From contig OZ038460.1 in assembly GCA_964036195.1 (NCBI GenBank), forward strand, positions 62,001-126,000: DNA of 64,000 nucleotides, written 5' to 3'. Numbering within the stretch: position 1 is the stretch's first letter; each line of letters starts with the position of its first letter. Below the pieces are notes generated by a model. The model did no database searches, was not told the DNA's origin, and saw only the letters and a program-made list of their open reading frames with translations. Source of the stretch: Sphaerolaimus hirsutus. Taxonomy: Eukaryota > Nematoda > Chromadorea > Monhysterida > Sphaerolaimidae. Both the position numbers and the translations under genes were made by a program. This document shows, piece by piece, positions 29,878-43,200 of this stretch.

Positions 29878-30443
29878 CTCGAATAAACGTCTATCCATCA
29901 TTCGTTGAGTATCCCCGTGTGTAAAAAGTTGTATTTTATATTCTGATGTGGATGTGGATGAATATTCATCGTGGGATGGACGATTAGTCACCGACGTTCA
30001 AAAGTGACGCGTAAAAATAATGATACAGTAATTTGTCAATAAGAGTGAGTCAGCTAGCGGTGTGCGTAAGCTCACTCGACTTTTTTGTGCAATATCTAAG
30101 TTGTTTTGATTTTATGTCATCGTATTTTTTATGACGTCATTTGATATAGGTTTCAGAGTTCAGAGATTTATTCATCATATTATCACTTCAAACCCGGATG
30201 AATTTGGTGCATGATTTATAACATAATTTCATTCATCAAAATATGGCACTCTTAAGCATGCGATCTGGCTATTGTCAATATACCTGCAATGGGAAAAGCA
30301 CTGGAACAAATCGCCAAAAGTGCCATATTTATATATTTGTTTTTTTTCCCAGGCTTTTCGGGAGAGATTTAATTATATTTTCTTTTTGAGAGACATTCTG
30401 TGATTTTTAAAAATATCAGAGAATATAATAACTACCTATAATA

Positions 30444-30815
30444 TACCGTATATCCTCGAATAAGAGCCCAGGGGTGTTATTTTTTCGTCAGAGTTTTTGA
30501 GGGGGGTTATTCATGGAGGAGGAGTTATTCAAGGGGGTTATTTTATCCTCATAATTACATTATGTATAAATATGTTGTCGCTGATGTAGGCTAATATTCT
30601 TTTGAATTTTTCAATTCACACACTGCACTGCATTGGCAGCCCAGGCCAGGCGTAGCTTCGTTCGGTCTATTTAACTTTATTGATTGGTGTTTTAGATTGA
30701 CCTAACATCTTTTCCACCTATCACAGACGGGGGAGTTATTCAATGGGGGGTATTTTTTCCTCACTCGGCCAACAGGGGGGAGTTATTCAAGGGGGTCTTT
30801 TTGGAGGATATACGG
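30444..30815. repeat. TA-flanked MITE, ends ACCGTATATCCTCGAATAAG
   Basis: ACCGTATATCCTCGAATAAG at the left, GAGGATATACGG at the right, with several GGGGGAGTTATTCAAGG units between. Confidence 0.65.
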
Positions 30816-31100
30816 AAGATCCTGGTAAAATATATATATATATATATAATATAAATCTTATATTTTTTGATATTTTTAAATATAAATCTCCCTTACATTT
30901 TTTCAATGCTTGGTATGGTTAAGGTGCCAGCCCACAAAGAATAACGACACAAAGTGACAGATGGCGCCAGGAAGCTTGAAGGCATTGAAAATAGCTCCAA
31001 CCTGAAAAATTTCCAGTCCCGGAACGCCAAGGCCATTTCAAAATTAAAAAACAAACAGTCTGCAGCTGTCAAAATGTCTCGAAAAATATCTCCCTGTGGC

Positions 31101-31434
31101 CAGGGTTGGCAAAATCTCAGAAAAAAATAAAATTAAAATAAAATAGAAAATTGAAGAATAAAATAAAAATAAAATGTGAAATTGAAGAATAAAATAAAAA
31201 TAAAATACAATTTTAATAAAAATAAAATACAATTTTAGTAAAAAGAATTTCACTTAAATCAATCCTGGTCACGAACTATAATGAAAAATAAAAATAAAAT
31301 AAAAATAAAATGAAAAATTGAAGAATAAAATAAAAATAAAATGGAAAATTGAAGAATAAAATAAAAATAAAATACAATTTTAATAAAAATAAAATAAAAT
31401 TTTAGTAAAAAGAATTTTACTAAAACCAACCCTG
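31101..31434. mobile_element. hAT-type MITE, ends CAGGGTTGG, AAAATAAAAT core
   Basis: Perfect duplication CCTGTGGC (31093-31100, 31435-31442). Between the 9-bp inverted ends lie simple AAATAAAATAAAAAT runs and TTTTAGTAAAA. Confidence 0.9.
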
Positions 31435-31715
31435 CCTGTGGCATTTTTTACCTAGAACTTTATGATTCTATGCACTGGCGCTGGCGCCGTGAAGCCATGG
31501 CGGCTTCCGACATTGGCGCCAAAATTCAAATTTCGAGCATTCCTAAGCATAACAGTATTTTGAGACATTTTTTAATAAGTTCTTATTGTGAATATTATAT
31601 TTTTAAGGAATTTTTTACTGCATTTGTAGACTTTATGCAGGCAATATTTTTTTACGTATATGTATTTACGACATACATAAATATCTCGCTTACAAAAGTT
31701 TGTCCTTATCACAGC

Positions 31716-32568
31716 CAACGATGGAAAAAACACAGAAATTGAACACAGAAACTCATTGAGTTTCTGTGTTTTTGTTTTACACAGAAACATGGAAACTCAC
31801 AAATTTTGAAAAACTCAAAACTCAAATGAGTTTTTTTTTGAGAACACAGAAACACAGAAACACGGAAACACAGAAAAGTTTTTTGAGTTTTTGAGTTTTT
31901 TTTCAGCGAAGTGGTTGACCACATTTTCAGAATGCACATGAATTCAGTTAAACTAAACAAGATAAGATATGCATGTATATCATGTAAATATGTACATAAT
32001 GTATTCATATTTAATGATGGAACAAAAAATAAATTAAAGATGGCATGCACATCTCCTGGTGGTTTAAATATAGTTGTAGTTCAAATCAATTCTGTAGTCT
32101 TCCGTACAGTGCACATCCATTGAAGAATTTCGGAGTACTGCATAAATTTTCATTTGTGAGCATTTTGTTGATACTGGTGTTGTGATGTGGGTGGGTGGAT
32201 GTCCTCATTGAGGACATTTTTATGGACTTTTTCGACACTTGAATGAATACACATATGTCATGTGGTGTTAAAACATGTGCAAAACCAATATTTTATAAGA
32301 AAACCGCTGTTTCCACATCAAAATGCTGTAAATCAGAATTTTTGGGGGAAAACTCAAGTTTTTTGGACAAAAACTCGAATTTTTTGGAAAAAAAACTTGT
32401 TTTTTAGAGAAAAAAAACTCAAAAACTCAAGTTTTTACAAAAAAACACAGAAATAAAAACAGAGTTACTCAAGTTTTTTTCGAGAAAAAAACTCAAAACA
32501 CAGGTATTCATTTTTGAAAAACTCAAAACACAGAAAGTGTTTTTTTTTGGAGAACTTACCCATCGTTG
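31716..32568. mobile_element. hAT-type element, ends CAACGATGG, ACAGAAACACAG core
   Basis: Perfect duplication ATCACAGC (31708-31715, 32569-32576). CACAGAAACTCA and complement units lie near both ends, with a unique centre at 31910-32330 that holds no recognisable protein. Confidence 0.85.
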
Positions 32569-32876
32569 ATCACAGCACAGTAAAATACACATGTTGAATA
32601 ATAACAGGTCATAGTACACTGTTTTTTTCTTTCTAAGTTTTTACACCGGCTATCAATGCTATATGGTACACACGATAGCGGCACCGTTGTCTGCGATATT
32701 ATACATTTGTATTTTACTTGTTTGCACTGGGTTTTTATCAACGAAAAGTATCGGTGCGTCCCAGGTTTTATTTACGTTGGTACTGCGATGCGGCATAAAT
32801 ACGTTAAAAATACCTATTTATTACTTAACATAGTTTTGTCAGACTTTTTTGACTGGGGAGTTGTTCGAGGGGGTAG

Positions 32877-33112
32877 TATACTCGGCGGACCGCATGCTAT
32901 GCATTTTTCTGAAGGAAACACTCCATCATGACGTCATCATTAAAAAAAAAATAATTCCAGCAAAAACATTCCTCGTTTGTACGCGACTCCGCCTTTTTCT
33001 TTTTTAAATATTTTTCTTTTTGTGAAAGTGCATACATAAGTATCCAACTCGCGCGTTATTGACCAAGACAGAAATAATTTTGGGTGCATACTTTGTGGTC
33101 CGCCAAGTATAC
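32877..33112. repeat. MITE, ends TATACTCGG, copy 2
   Basis: TATACTCGGCGGACCGCATG to TGGTCCGCCAAGTATA, shorter internal deletion form. Confidence 0.7.
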
Positions 33113-33319
33113 CTAATTTTTATGTCAAAATTTTAGCAATGTGATGGTAATTTCTTTACTCCACGAATGTGGTTCCATTTATTGTATGAAATGAACCGAA
33201 TAATATTCCATTAATCAACCAATGGTACTAATTTTGGTAAGAATCAACAGCAAACGAGTAACAAACTGTAATTTGAAGAAAAAAACTTTAATGCATGCTA
33301 TATATCATTTCAACTCACC

Positions 33320-33636
33320 ATCTGGGACAGACAACCCATCAAGACCATGTAAAGGACCATGTAAAATGTCGTGCCATGTAAAAGACCCTGTAAAATGTTG
33401 TTTTATGTGAAAGACTCTATAAAGTGTCAAATGTCATGTAAAAGAACCTTTAAGTATTATACAAATATTATTCTCTATTATCCAAATCTTACGTTGGATA
33501 CAATAACATAAGATTTGGATAAAATAGGTAGAATAATATTTGGATTCTTCACAGCATCTTTTACACGACACATGACATTTTAAAGGATGTTGAACATGAC
33601 ACATGACATTTTACAGGGTCTGGGTTTGGCACCAGG
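33320..33636 (+). mobile_element. Introner-family relative, long subfamily
   Basis: Contains CCATGTAAAATGTCGTGCC-type repeats, a central palindrome around AAATCTTA/TAAGATTTGG, and ends ACAGGGTCTGGGTTTGGCAC then CAG. It lies in intergenic DNA next to a hAT-type MITE. Confidence 0.55.
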
Positions 33637-33655
33637 GGGGTTTCAGGGTAGGGGG

Positions 33656-34187
33656 TAGGGTTCAAACGGGATCCCGATTCCGGATCCCGTGAAATTCGGG
33701 GATTTACCAGTCCCGATCCCAAAACCCCAATCCCGATCCCGATCCCGAAATCCAAAAATACCAATCCCGATCCCGAAAATTTTCAAATCCCGATCCCGAT
33801 CCCGAGAAACTCCCAAGTCCGAGATCCCGATCCCGGAAAAATTAGTGGAAATTATAAAAAGTGATATAATGACGTTTTTGCATGCAAACCCCCAGTGTCA
33901 ATTTTATGCCACTTTTCTGGCATCCAACAGTGTTTTGAGACCTTTATGAACAACTGTGAATGCCAGAAAAATGGCCAAAATCTCTATCCCTAGAACCCAA
34001 TCTCGATCCCGGAAAAATGCCAATCCCGATCCTGATCCCGGCCAATCCCGATCCCGATCCCGATCCCGAAATCTCAAAAAACCAATCCCGATCCCGATCC
34101 TGATCCCGAAACCCCAATCCCGATCCCGATCCCGAAATCTCAAAAAGTGAATCCCGATCCCGAAAAGTCAATCCCGTTTGAACCCTA
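33656..34187. mobile_element. hAT-type MITE with GATCCC-hexamer core, copy 2
   Basis: Same ends and centre as the copy at 0.6 kb; 532 bp; perfect duplication GTAGGGGG at 33648-33655 and 34188-34195. Hexamer counts differ between copies. Confidence 0.9.
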
Positions 34188-34620
34188 GTAGGGGGTTCTT
34201 TACCCCACTCGGACAACATGGGGTATGCACAGTACACTCGTTTTTTCCATCACCAAACTTTGGCTGCTGAAATTTTTCTCCTTTTCAATTTACCCGCTTA
34301 GTCAACTGGCAGGCCTTTTTTGACATTATCTGTCGCTTGTTTATGATGTTTGCTTTGTTTCTCACCGGCCTATGTATTTTATCTAACCTTGTGACATTCT
34401 TGGCTTGTGGCTGGCGTCTCTTGTCTCTTTCTGTGAATTCTGCTATATAGGGATGGTAACCCGCAAAAACGTGCCAAAACCTGCCGTTCTATTGGAGGTG
34501 CCCTTTTATTAGAGGTATGCCGTTCTATAAGAAGAAATACGATAATTAAAAAGCACTAAAGAATTGTCACTGGACGGGTCCTGAAACCGACTCCTGTCAT
34601 ATGATGTCTCATCTTTTAAG

Positions 34621-35037
34621 CAGAGTTGTTAAAAGTACTGAACTTTTTCCAAAATAAACTTAAACGTAAAGTGTTTTTTTCACTCACACCTGAGTACAGA
34701 AAACGTAAAAGTATTTTTTACTTTTACACTGCATAAAAGTAAACGTAAATAGCAGTATTTTTACTCAGGGAAGACGTAAAAGCGCGTTTTTTTCCGTTTT
34801 GTACTGAGTAGAAGCAAAAGTGAGAGTTGTCGCTATTGCGATTTTCACATCCATTTCAACTTTTTTGAATCGTTTGTGTTTGTTATATACCCCATTAATC
34901 TTTCGTTATTACGTTTTCAGTACTGGCGTACTTTCAAGTGAGTACCGGTATTTTTTGGGAGGAAACGTAAATGTATTTACAGAGTACTCGAGTATACGTA
35001 TTTTTTTAGTAAACGTAAATACGTTTTAACAACTATA
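34621..35037. mobile_element. hAT-type MITE, ends CAGAGTTGTTAAAA, copy 2
   Basis: CAGAGTTGTTAAAAGTACTG to TACGTTTTAACAACTATA; flanks CTTTTAAG / CTTTTTAG are near-identical. ACGTAAAAG-rich core. Confidence 0.78.
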
Positions 35038-35045
35038 CTTTTTAG

Positions 35046-35817
35046 CACCTGATTCATCCGCGCTTGAATTGGATAGAAGAACAGTTCACGGCTAAGTAAT
35101 ATTTTTAGTTGACATAATTTTCTTAGGTTGACATAAAAACAATAAAGGCTGGTTCAGGTTTCGGTTTACAATTGCGGTTTACTCGGTTCCGGAATATTTT
35201 TGTGCTTCGGGAACTTTTCTAGAGTGCGCTCGAAATACGTTTCAATGGAACTTTCCGGCACACTTCCTTCTCTGGGGCACGCGTGAATGAATGAGGCTAT
35301 TTAACTGGGTACTACATATTTATTCAGAAGATAATTAATCTCATCTTATTTTTCTCAGCTGAGCGGCAGTGTACATAAATAAAAATACCTAAATCTTTTA
35401 CATGCAATGAGTCAGCATCCAAACTTATCTGCTCTAATCTGGACGCTTTTCAAGATAAAAACATGGAACCTTTTTGGCAGATTATTTCTGTCCATTCTTT
35501 GAGCCAAACTAGGAACTTTCACAAATCCTTTACCTTACCATTTTTGCAAAATTAAAACTGCATTTACTCCCTAGCAACAAATTCATACAGACGCCTGTTA
35601 TGCACATGAACCATTATTTGTATTCCTAATGAATTCAGCTAGTGAATTATGCAGTAGGTATTGCATGGAATGTTATTAGCCTTATTATGAGTAGTAGGTA
35701 ATGGCAGGTATTGCCTTGAAGCATGTGAAATGAATGTAAGGCCAAAAATGCCTTCATTTCTTGCTTCAATCAATTGCCATTGTGCTTGTGCCATACTATT
35801 TATAGCTGCCTACTCCC
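35046..35817. other. Intergenic, nothing recognised
   Basis: AT-rich DNA with no exon-like stretch, repeat end or RNA gene that I can identify. Confidence 0.4.
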
Positions 35818-36174
35818 CAGTAAAGTGTAAAGGACCCTGTAATTTGTCACGTATCGTGTAAAAGTTAAAAAGACCCTGAAAACTGTTAAATGTCAAGTAA
35901 AAGACCCAGTAAAGTGTCATGTGTATCTAAATCTTAGTTTATTGTATCCAAATCTTTTGTTTAAGATTCAAATTTATACATAAACATAAGATTTGGATAC
36001 GAGCAAATAATATTTGGATACACACTTGCCAGGGTCTTTTACCTGACATTTGACAGTTTACAGGGTCTTTTACCTGACATTTGACAGTTTACAGGGTCTT
36101 TTACATGACACATGACATTTTACAGGGTCTTTTACATGGCACATGACATTTTACAGGGTCTGGGAGTGGCACCA
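35818..36174 (+). mobile_element. Introner-family relative, long subfamily
   Basis: AAATCTTA/TAAGATTTGGATAC palindromic core flanked by GACATTTGACA and TTTACAGGGTCTTTTAC units; ends GTCTGGGAGTGGCACCAG. The repeated 3' unit (36020-36160) is a local tandem expansion. Confidence 0.55.
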
Positions 36175-36824
36175 GGTGGCTGTCCCCCAGCCAAAGTGCT
36201 TGCTTTTGAATACCATTGGAATTGTTCAAGAGTGGGGGTGTATATCTGCCTACTCACTGTATATGCCCATTTTACTATGTATGTATTCATGTATTTACCT
36301 AGCTTTGTATTTAGACTTCATTCAGCAGTAATTTTGCTGGACGCCCTTGCATACAGGGGGGCTTAATCTAATGTTCAAGCCTTCATAAATATTTACATTG
36401 ATCAGCTATGCACACAAGTGTATGTACAAAAATACTCACGGGCTTCAATCAATGTACTCTAAACGGGTATGCACGTATTTATGTATTTACGTAAAATACT
36501 TATGTACTTAAATCCATAACTGCTTGCGCACGTCAGTAAAATCGCTCCTTCCAGCTGTTTGCAAAACTGTGCGTTTGCTTGCATAAATACCAAAAGTTGT
36601 ACATATGAGAACTGGCATATACCTATTTACGTCGAAATAATTCTCGTATAAAATCTCTTCATATATACGATTAGTGATATAAAAGCGCCAAAAACGTGGC
36701 GCCAAGCGCCAAGGGGGCAATGACGCCATTCCAAAAAGGGGACGCCAACTGCCAAGCACCAATTCCACCATGGCGCGTGGTTCTTTGGCACCCAAGAATG
36801 GCGCCAGCGCCATGGCGCCATTGT

Positions 36825-37052
36825 GCCTACACACACTAGTTTTCACCGTGACTTAGTGTGAAAACTGAAATTTTTTAAAGTGCAAATTAATCAACACGGT
36901 TGAATAATTTAATTAAATTTAAATAAATGTAAGTTCAACTTTGAAAATTTTAAAACTTAAACACGTGTAGCATACAATAAGAGTAGGCTGAATGTCGCCA
37001 TGTGGCCATTTCAGTTTTCACAACAGTCACGGTGAAAACTAGTGTGTGTAGG
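36825..37052. repeat. MITE, ends CCTACACACACTAGTTTTC, copy 2
   Basis: CCTACACACACTAGTTTTCA and complement with the same AAAATTTTAAAACTTAAACA body as 1435-1666. The bases outside (GCCATTGT / GCCATTGC) agree at 7 of 8. Confidence 0.75.
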
Positions 37053-37078
37053 GCCATTGCATCACACACACCGACCAT

Positions 37079-37332
37079 AAAGCGGGAATTAGAGCTCAGC
37101 GTCGATTCGACGTGAAATGATGACGTGAAATGTTATCGTGAAATCAATTACACGAGTGTGGATCATGCTACGGGTCTACAATTTTCTAAGGATAATATAT
37201 GAATCAATACCTTAATCGTGTCCAATACTGAGAATTATCAGCCACAACTAGAGCGAATTGAAAAATTCAATTTTTATCATTTCACGTCATCATTTCACGT
37301 CGAATCGACGCTGAGCTCTAATTCCGGCCTAA
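37079..37332. repeat. Inverted-repeat element with about 50-bp arms
   Basis: Left arm GCGGGAATTAGAGCTCAGCG then TCGATTCGACGTGAAATGAT; the right arm is the near-perfect complement. About 150 bp of unique DNA between the arms. Confidence 0.75.
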
Positions 37333-37399
37333 GAGTTGTAATCCTGCGGCCACATAGGGCATCATGCGTTAGCAAAGTAGGGATTGATTCTATGAGGCA

Positions 37400-38040
37400 C
37401 CTAAATACATAGATATAGAGGATCACGTAGTGACGTGACCGCCCTTACTTGCTTTGCACTACTGAAACTAGCAACCCCCATGTGGTTGTGGCTTCGCACG
37501 GGCTTTCTGAAGCATGGGCGGCATGTGATAGTGGTGTGGGTTGTGACGGTTGTTGTGGAGCGGCGGCATGTGATGTTGTGACTACCTATATTTACACACG
37601 AAAAAGTGTTCAACCATCATGTTGTCTGAAGCAGCAGATCGTTTTTGATGAAGTCCCCTGACTGCGTACTTTATGATGAGATCTACCATATCCCATCTGA
37701 ATTGACACAAACAAAAAATGTTTTGTTTTCAGCAAATTTTTTGATAAAAAGTCAAATTGCTCTCACTTTGGAGCAATTGGCTGCACAATTTGTGTGTGAC
37801 CTTATTCACCAAATATGGTACCCTCGCGCAGCTTTCAATCTGATCAGTATACCGTATTGGTTTGTTCTGGGTGCCATGCTCGAATTGGGTGGCATGCTCA
37901 AGTACATTGTCATGGTAATCAGTCTATGAAACAATACGGTGCCTGCTTTAATACAGTGCCCTTCCCTCCACACATAAATATAGGCAAGCATTACATGGAA
38001 GATGGAATAAACTTTGAAAACATGACTACACTACAGAGCG
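37400..38040. other. Intergenic, nothing recognised
   Basis: Short open frames only, without splice context or recognisable motifs. Confidence 0.35.
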
Positions 38041-38429
38041 CATAGTGTGTGCCACTTTGCATTTGACTTTACATTTGACACTTTACTTTACACTTTACAG
38101 GGTTTGGGATTGCCCCCTGTTGTTTAAAGTCTACACACTGTCCATTGTAAAAAATGCTTGTTGCATTCATTTGGCACTACACACATACATCATTGTGTAC
38201 ACATATCCTGCATTTTTGCTAATTTTCTGTATAAATGAATTAATACAGTACAACACTCGATTTGAGTGCCATGCTTGAATAGAGTACCATTCTGAGAGTC
38301 TTCCAAAAAAATACAATCCCCACTATTCAAAAACAACCCAAAACAGTAGTCAAATTCCCCGCCCATGCCACATATACACCCCCCAGTCCCCACCCACCCT
38401 ACCCTATAGCTCAGTCTATACGTCCGTCC

Positions 38430-38600
38430 ATATATATATATATATATGCGCAGCGTTCGATATTTGCACGGCGCCGTAGGCAGTGCTCCGCACGCTGTCC
38501 CCGTGTGCAGTGCGCTGCGGCGCGCAATGGACTGGGACATAAGTTTCGATATGGTGTTCGGGGGGAGTGGGGGGGGGGGGGGGGGGAGTTGGGGGTGAGT
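38430..38600 (+). promoter_or_regulatory. Possible promoter/first exon upstream of the zinc-finger gene
   Basis: A (TA)n tract at about 38430-38448 is followed by a CpG-rich stretch (GCGCAGCGTTCG ... GCTGCGGCGCGCAATGGAC) and then by a long G run at 38565. Position 1.5 kb before the zinc-finger start codon fits a 5' UTR exon. No direct evidence of transcription. Confidence 0.35.
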
Positions 38601-38639
38601 TGGGGGATGGGTGTTTTTTGGAGGGTTTAATGTATTTTT

Positions 38640-39720
38640 ATTTATTAAATATTAGAAAATCTGGAATATATTATCAAATCTGTCTGAAAAAGGCTGAGAG
38701 AAAATTAAAATGAGTAATTTTTATATTTTTTTCCTCGCATTATATACCTAATTAAATCTCTCCGGAAAATCCTCCCTTTTATTTTCTTATATTGAAAAAA
38801 CAAAGATCTCTTGAGATTTTTGGAACACTGAGTGTGGAATACTTCTACGATTTGATAAGGTGGATTTTTGGTGGGGGTGAAATACCTATTCGTGTTTGGA
38901 AATTGTTTTCGTTCCTTTTTTGATGGAAAAAGTGAATTTTTCAGTTCCGGGTTTCGTTGATGCGAGGATTGTGAATATTACGTGACGCGTCATATGCCGC
39001 TCAACTCACGTGATGTTTACGTGGCGGCTATTTTTCTGTTACATACAGCAGTCACATTTTATGTAAACATTTTTATCTGCCTTTTTAATTATCTTTGCTG
39101 ATGTTTCTAGATACGAAGCTTACTGATTGTGAAATGAAAAGTTTTACCCTGTTTATCAATGACACTTATCATTTGTTACCACTGCACTGTGTATTTTTGC
39201 CCAAAAACAGTTTTTTCTTTCGTAATCAAAAACGCTTGTCATCACTTCGCAATCGAAATTTACGTGCGCATTTACAGATTTCTACTGCCTAAACTAAAAA
39301 TTCTGGCTTTACGTCGGGACACCCTGTGATTGAATTTCATCTGGATACGTGCCAAAATTGTCTAAAGGACATTGTCGATTATCGACGGTCGATATCGCGG
39401 AATCGACCGATAAGAGTCTCATCGATTTTATCAAACTATCTACATCATATTCGGTTAGAGTCTTTGAAATTTACTAGCCACTGTTTTTACTGATGAAATT
39501 GTGTGAATGAAACGTGGCGTCAATCGACTAGGCCACTGGCGCTTAAAGTTCCCTGATTTTGTTTGAAAGGCGCCATGGTGTCTGGCGCCATTTTTTTCTG
39601 GCGCGCCGCCAGTTTTTCGGATGACGCCAAAGTTAGCGACGTCATGGTAAAGTAAAGAGAAAATCGATCAGTTGTCTATCCGTCGGGCGCCATTTTTTTC
39701 TGGCGTTTAATTACACCAAT
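38640..39720. other. Intergenic or intronic, nothing recognised
   Basis: AT-rich DNA ending in GGCGCCA-rich palindromic DNA (39530-39700) that resembles the GCGCC MITE core but lacks clean ends. Confidence 0.4.
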
Positions 39721-40010
39721 GTCAAACATTCTCGGACCGATTCCGCAAGTTATCAAGTCACTAGTAAAGTGGCAAGTAGTAGTGTAAGTCACAAGGAGCA
39801 AGTCAGCTGACAAGTGAACTTATAAGTGGCAATTATTTTAATTACCCAACTATTTGTCGCCTATAAATTTATCTGTCACTTGACTTACTACTCATAACTC
39901 ATTTACCACTTTTCATGTCACATGTCACCATGTCACATGGGGGCACTTCCAGACCGTGTAAAATGTCAAATGTCAGGGGTCCTGTAAAATGCCCTGTAAA
40001 ATTACAAACG
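39720..40010. repeat. ATTCCGCAAG-ended element and introner-like end before the zinc-finger start
   Basis: 39724-39932 holds CGATTCCGCAAGTTATCAAG and AAGTGACAAG units. 39939-40005 looks like one end of the introner family (GGGGGCACTTCCAGACCGTG). The next AG before the start codon is CCCCCCAG at about 40067. Confidence 0.45.
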
Positions 40011-40099
40011 TTCGTTGGCCCCTGAATTGCCACCTAACATAACTGTCACCCCCCTGACCCCCCAGGCTCCACCCCCGAACCCCCAAACCCCCCGTAAAA

Positions 40100-40262
40100 A
40101 TGTCTCAAATGGAAAAGGAGCCCAAGGCGGCCTCAGTAGTCCTATGCCAGGCGGGGTGCGGCTTCTACGGGTCGCCGGCCACGGACAATCTGTGTAGCAA
40201 GTGCTTCAAGGACACGCTCAAGAGAAGCATGCGCACCGAGCCCAGTGGACAGCAGCAGAATG
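40100..40262 (+). CDS. ZFAND-like exon 1 (A20 finger)
   Basis: [20 protein letters not shown] onward; all A20 cysteines (C-x3-C, C-x2-C) are present. Donor AATG|GTGCGT, phase 1. Confidence 0.93.
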
Positions 40263-43200
40263 GTGCGTTTTGCGACATTTTTGGGACTGTGGGAGGGTTT
40301 TATTAGGGCGTAGGGCGCGTGTAAGGCGCCTGATAAGTGAGTAGGGGCCCACACATACTAGTTGACATTAAAATTCTTGTCAACTCAATTTTGGTTTATT
40401 ATGTGATTTCACCTTTGCTATCATCCTATTTGATAGAGCGTACCGTATATCCTTGAATAAGTCCCCCGGGGAGTTTTTTTTTCGTCAGTGTTTTTTGAGG
40501 GGGACTTATTCGAGGGGGGGGGGGTTATTTTTTCATCAGACTATGAGGTTACATCCATGATCAATATATTGTATGAATGATGTCGAATTATAATAATTCA
40601 TGGGATGAAATCAATACTAGTGAACATTACCTGCAAAAAATACATGTCTTTTATAAAGATAACATACATAAAACGCCTTTCATACATGGACGTCTTTGTC
40701 ACCTATTATAGAGGGGGAGTTATTCGAGGGGGGAGTTATTTTTCCTCAGTCAGCTAACAGGGGGAGTTATTCGAGAGGGGGGAGTTATTCGAGGCGGGGG
40801 ACTTAATCGAGGATCTACGGTAGTTAATTTTATATCGCGACTAGTGATGGAAAAAGCGCCAGGACTTTGGCGCCAAGCGCCAAAAGCGCTATGGCGCTCT
40901 TCCGCCCCCAGCGCCAAGCGCCATGGCGCTTTTTGCTTTGGCGCTAGCTCCAGGCACCGGCGGCCATGGCGCTTTTCCATCACTAATCGTGACACTTGAA
41001 TTTCATCGTCTCTTTTCATTGATGTTTTAAATCATTTGTGTAATTTAGTTGACATTCATTTAACTTTTATTTGTGATGTCAACTAGTGTGTGTGGGCCCT
41101 AAGCGGTGAAATTGTACTCTGGCGCTTTACATCCTGAATGAATTTTGGGCCTAGTCCCAATTCCCCGAGTGTACAAGTGACAAGAATAACGTGTGGTGAG
41201 TAAATTTTGAGTTAAGTGACAGGCAAAATGATTTGCAATTCCTAAATAAAAATACTTCTCAGATGACTTGCCAGTTTAAAATTTTCTCAATTTTTTGGTC
41301 ACTTGTCCGATTGTGTATTTCATTCGTCCCAGGTGAATGTTAACCTAACTACCTAGGTATTTTATTCTGTGTCGAGTAAAATTGAGATGGCTTTTTTGTC
41401 TGATCTTTTTGTCCGTCTGATACCTTACAAGAAATTTGAAACGTTGTCTGAAACTGATGCCTTTTCATAAAAAAACGCGAGACTGTCGAATTTGATCTAT
41501 CTAGGAATCAAATTACCGTCTAAGTCGCCTGTCTAGGCCAGTTGCCGACAACTCAAAAACCTGCTGACTGAAAACCTATAGACACGTCGCAAAACACCAA
41601 TCCTCCAAAAACCCCACAAACTCCGCCCACCCCCAACCTGCACAGTGGCGCCCTCAGCGGAATTAATGGCGCAAAGCAGCAGTAGCTCCACCACGAACCC
41701 AACTGCAGTGTCCATAGCGCTCGCATCGGCGTCAGCTGCCGCCGCGACGCTGGCCGAACGGGCGCACGAGCAGCACGCCGCCGCTGAACAGCTCCTGCCC
41801 CGAGCCGAGCTGCACCAGGATGGGGGGCAGATTGGCCAGGATGTGCACATGGTCGGTTTTGGGGTTCGATGTTTGGGGGCCTGTGGATTGCGATGTTTGG
41901 CTGGGGAGGTTAGCGTGTTTTTGAGGAATAAAGTCGCTGGGGAATTGCCAGTGAGAAAAAGTGAAATTTGTCGACGATAAAGTCGACGATAAATACATGT
42001 ATACTCGGTAGACATGATGCTCTACAAACAGATAGGAGTTATGTCTTTGGCTGGAGACGGCCAGCCGATAACTTATGGAAGACGTGATGAAGACGACGTG
42101 ATGGCGAGACATGATGAAGACGACGTGATGGCGAGACATGATGAGGACGACCAGGGGTATCTTGAATTTTGACCCTCCGAGTGGTTGGATAGATAGCAAA
42201 TTGCTCCTCCGGGGGGATAGATAGCTGAAAAATTTTCTGGGGGGGGGGTTGTGGTGGTTCAATATATAGGCTTTTTCGGGGCATAGAAGGAAGGAAAGGG
42301 AGAAAAATCGCTAAAAGTAGGTGTAAAATAGCTCAAAATGGGTATACAAGAGCATATAGTACTTAAAATAGCTGAAAATAGGCAGTTAGAAGCATGAACC
42401 AGTGATTTTGGAGGTGAAAATCTATATATAGGTATGAAAAATAGCGATTTTGAGCGAAAATTAGGGTATAGTTTCTGAAAAATCGCTCCAGATAGGTAGA
42501 TAGCTGGGCGATTTGGGGGGGGGGGGTTAGGGGGTAGTAGCCCAAAATTTTGCCTCCGGGATAGATAGATAGCTGAGCGGCCTCTGGGATAGATAGATAG
42601 CTGGGCGGTTGGGGGGGGGTAACCCCCCCCCAACCCCCCCCCCCCCCCCCAACCCCCCCCCCATTCGAGACCCCTGAGGACGACGAAAGTGATAACGTCA
42701 TGGTGGAGTGTTTCCTCCGCAAAATGTACGGCCTAATGTCATCCGAGTATATGTCCCCATGTATGCTTGCGATTCGAGAACTGTGTCGAAAAATTCTCCC
42801 GGGTTTCTTTTATTAAGTCGCAATTAAGTGATTATTTCGTCGAATTTTTCGAACGGATTTATTTATATCATCAAAAGTATCACTAAAAAATCCAGCATAG
42901 ATTGTTGCGTGGGCACAGTGATCCTGAATAAAAATGATGGTATGCTTTATGTAGGTTTCTCGAGCCGCTGCGAACGGCACATTTCTCCACGGTTCAACTT
43001 CTCTTTCACGTAAATTTCCCCCAAACACCACCTCAATGTGCCTACGCACACTAGTTTTCACACGAAATTTCGAAAACTCACAAATCAGCTTAGAACGCAT
43101 TTGAGTTTTCTACAATGAGGTGCCCTTCAATTACAGTTGACGGCGATTAAAAATGACTCATTGTGGAAAACTCAAACACGTTTAAAGCAAATTTATGAGA

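Larger units (their letters stand above)
40345..41099. repeat. Composite element, ends GGGCCCACACA(T/C)ACTAGTTGACA
   Basis: Outer ends GGGCCCACACATACTAGTTG and complement. It has been entered by the TA-type element 40442-40821 and the GCGCC element 40842-40985, so three layers are visible. Within the first intron of the zinc-finger gene. Confidence 0.7.

Noticed and set aside
41533..42262. Minus-strand open frames opposite zinc-finger exon 2
   Set aside because: The plus-strand exon fits acceptor, donor and phase with both neighbours; the minus frames run into a MITE and have no fitting splice sites.
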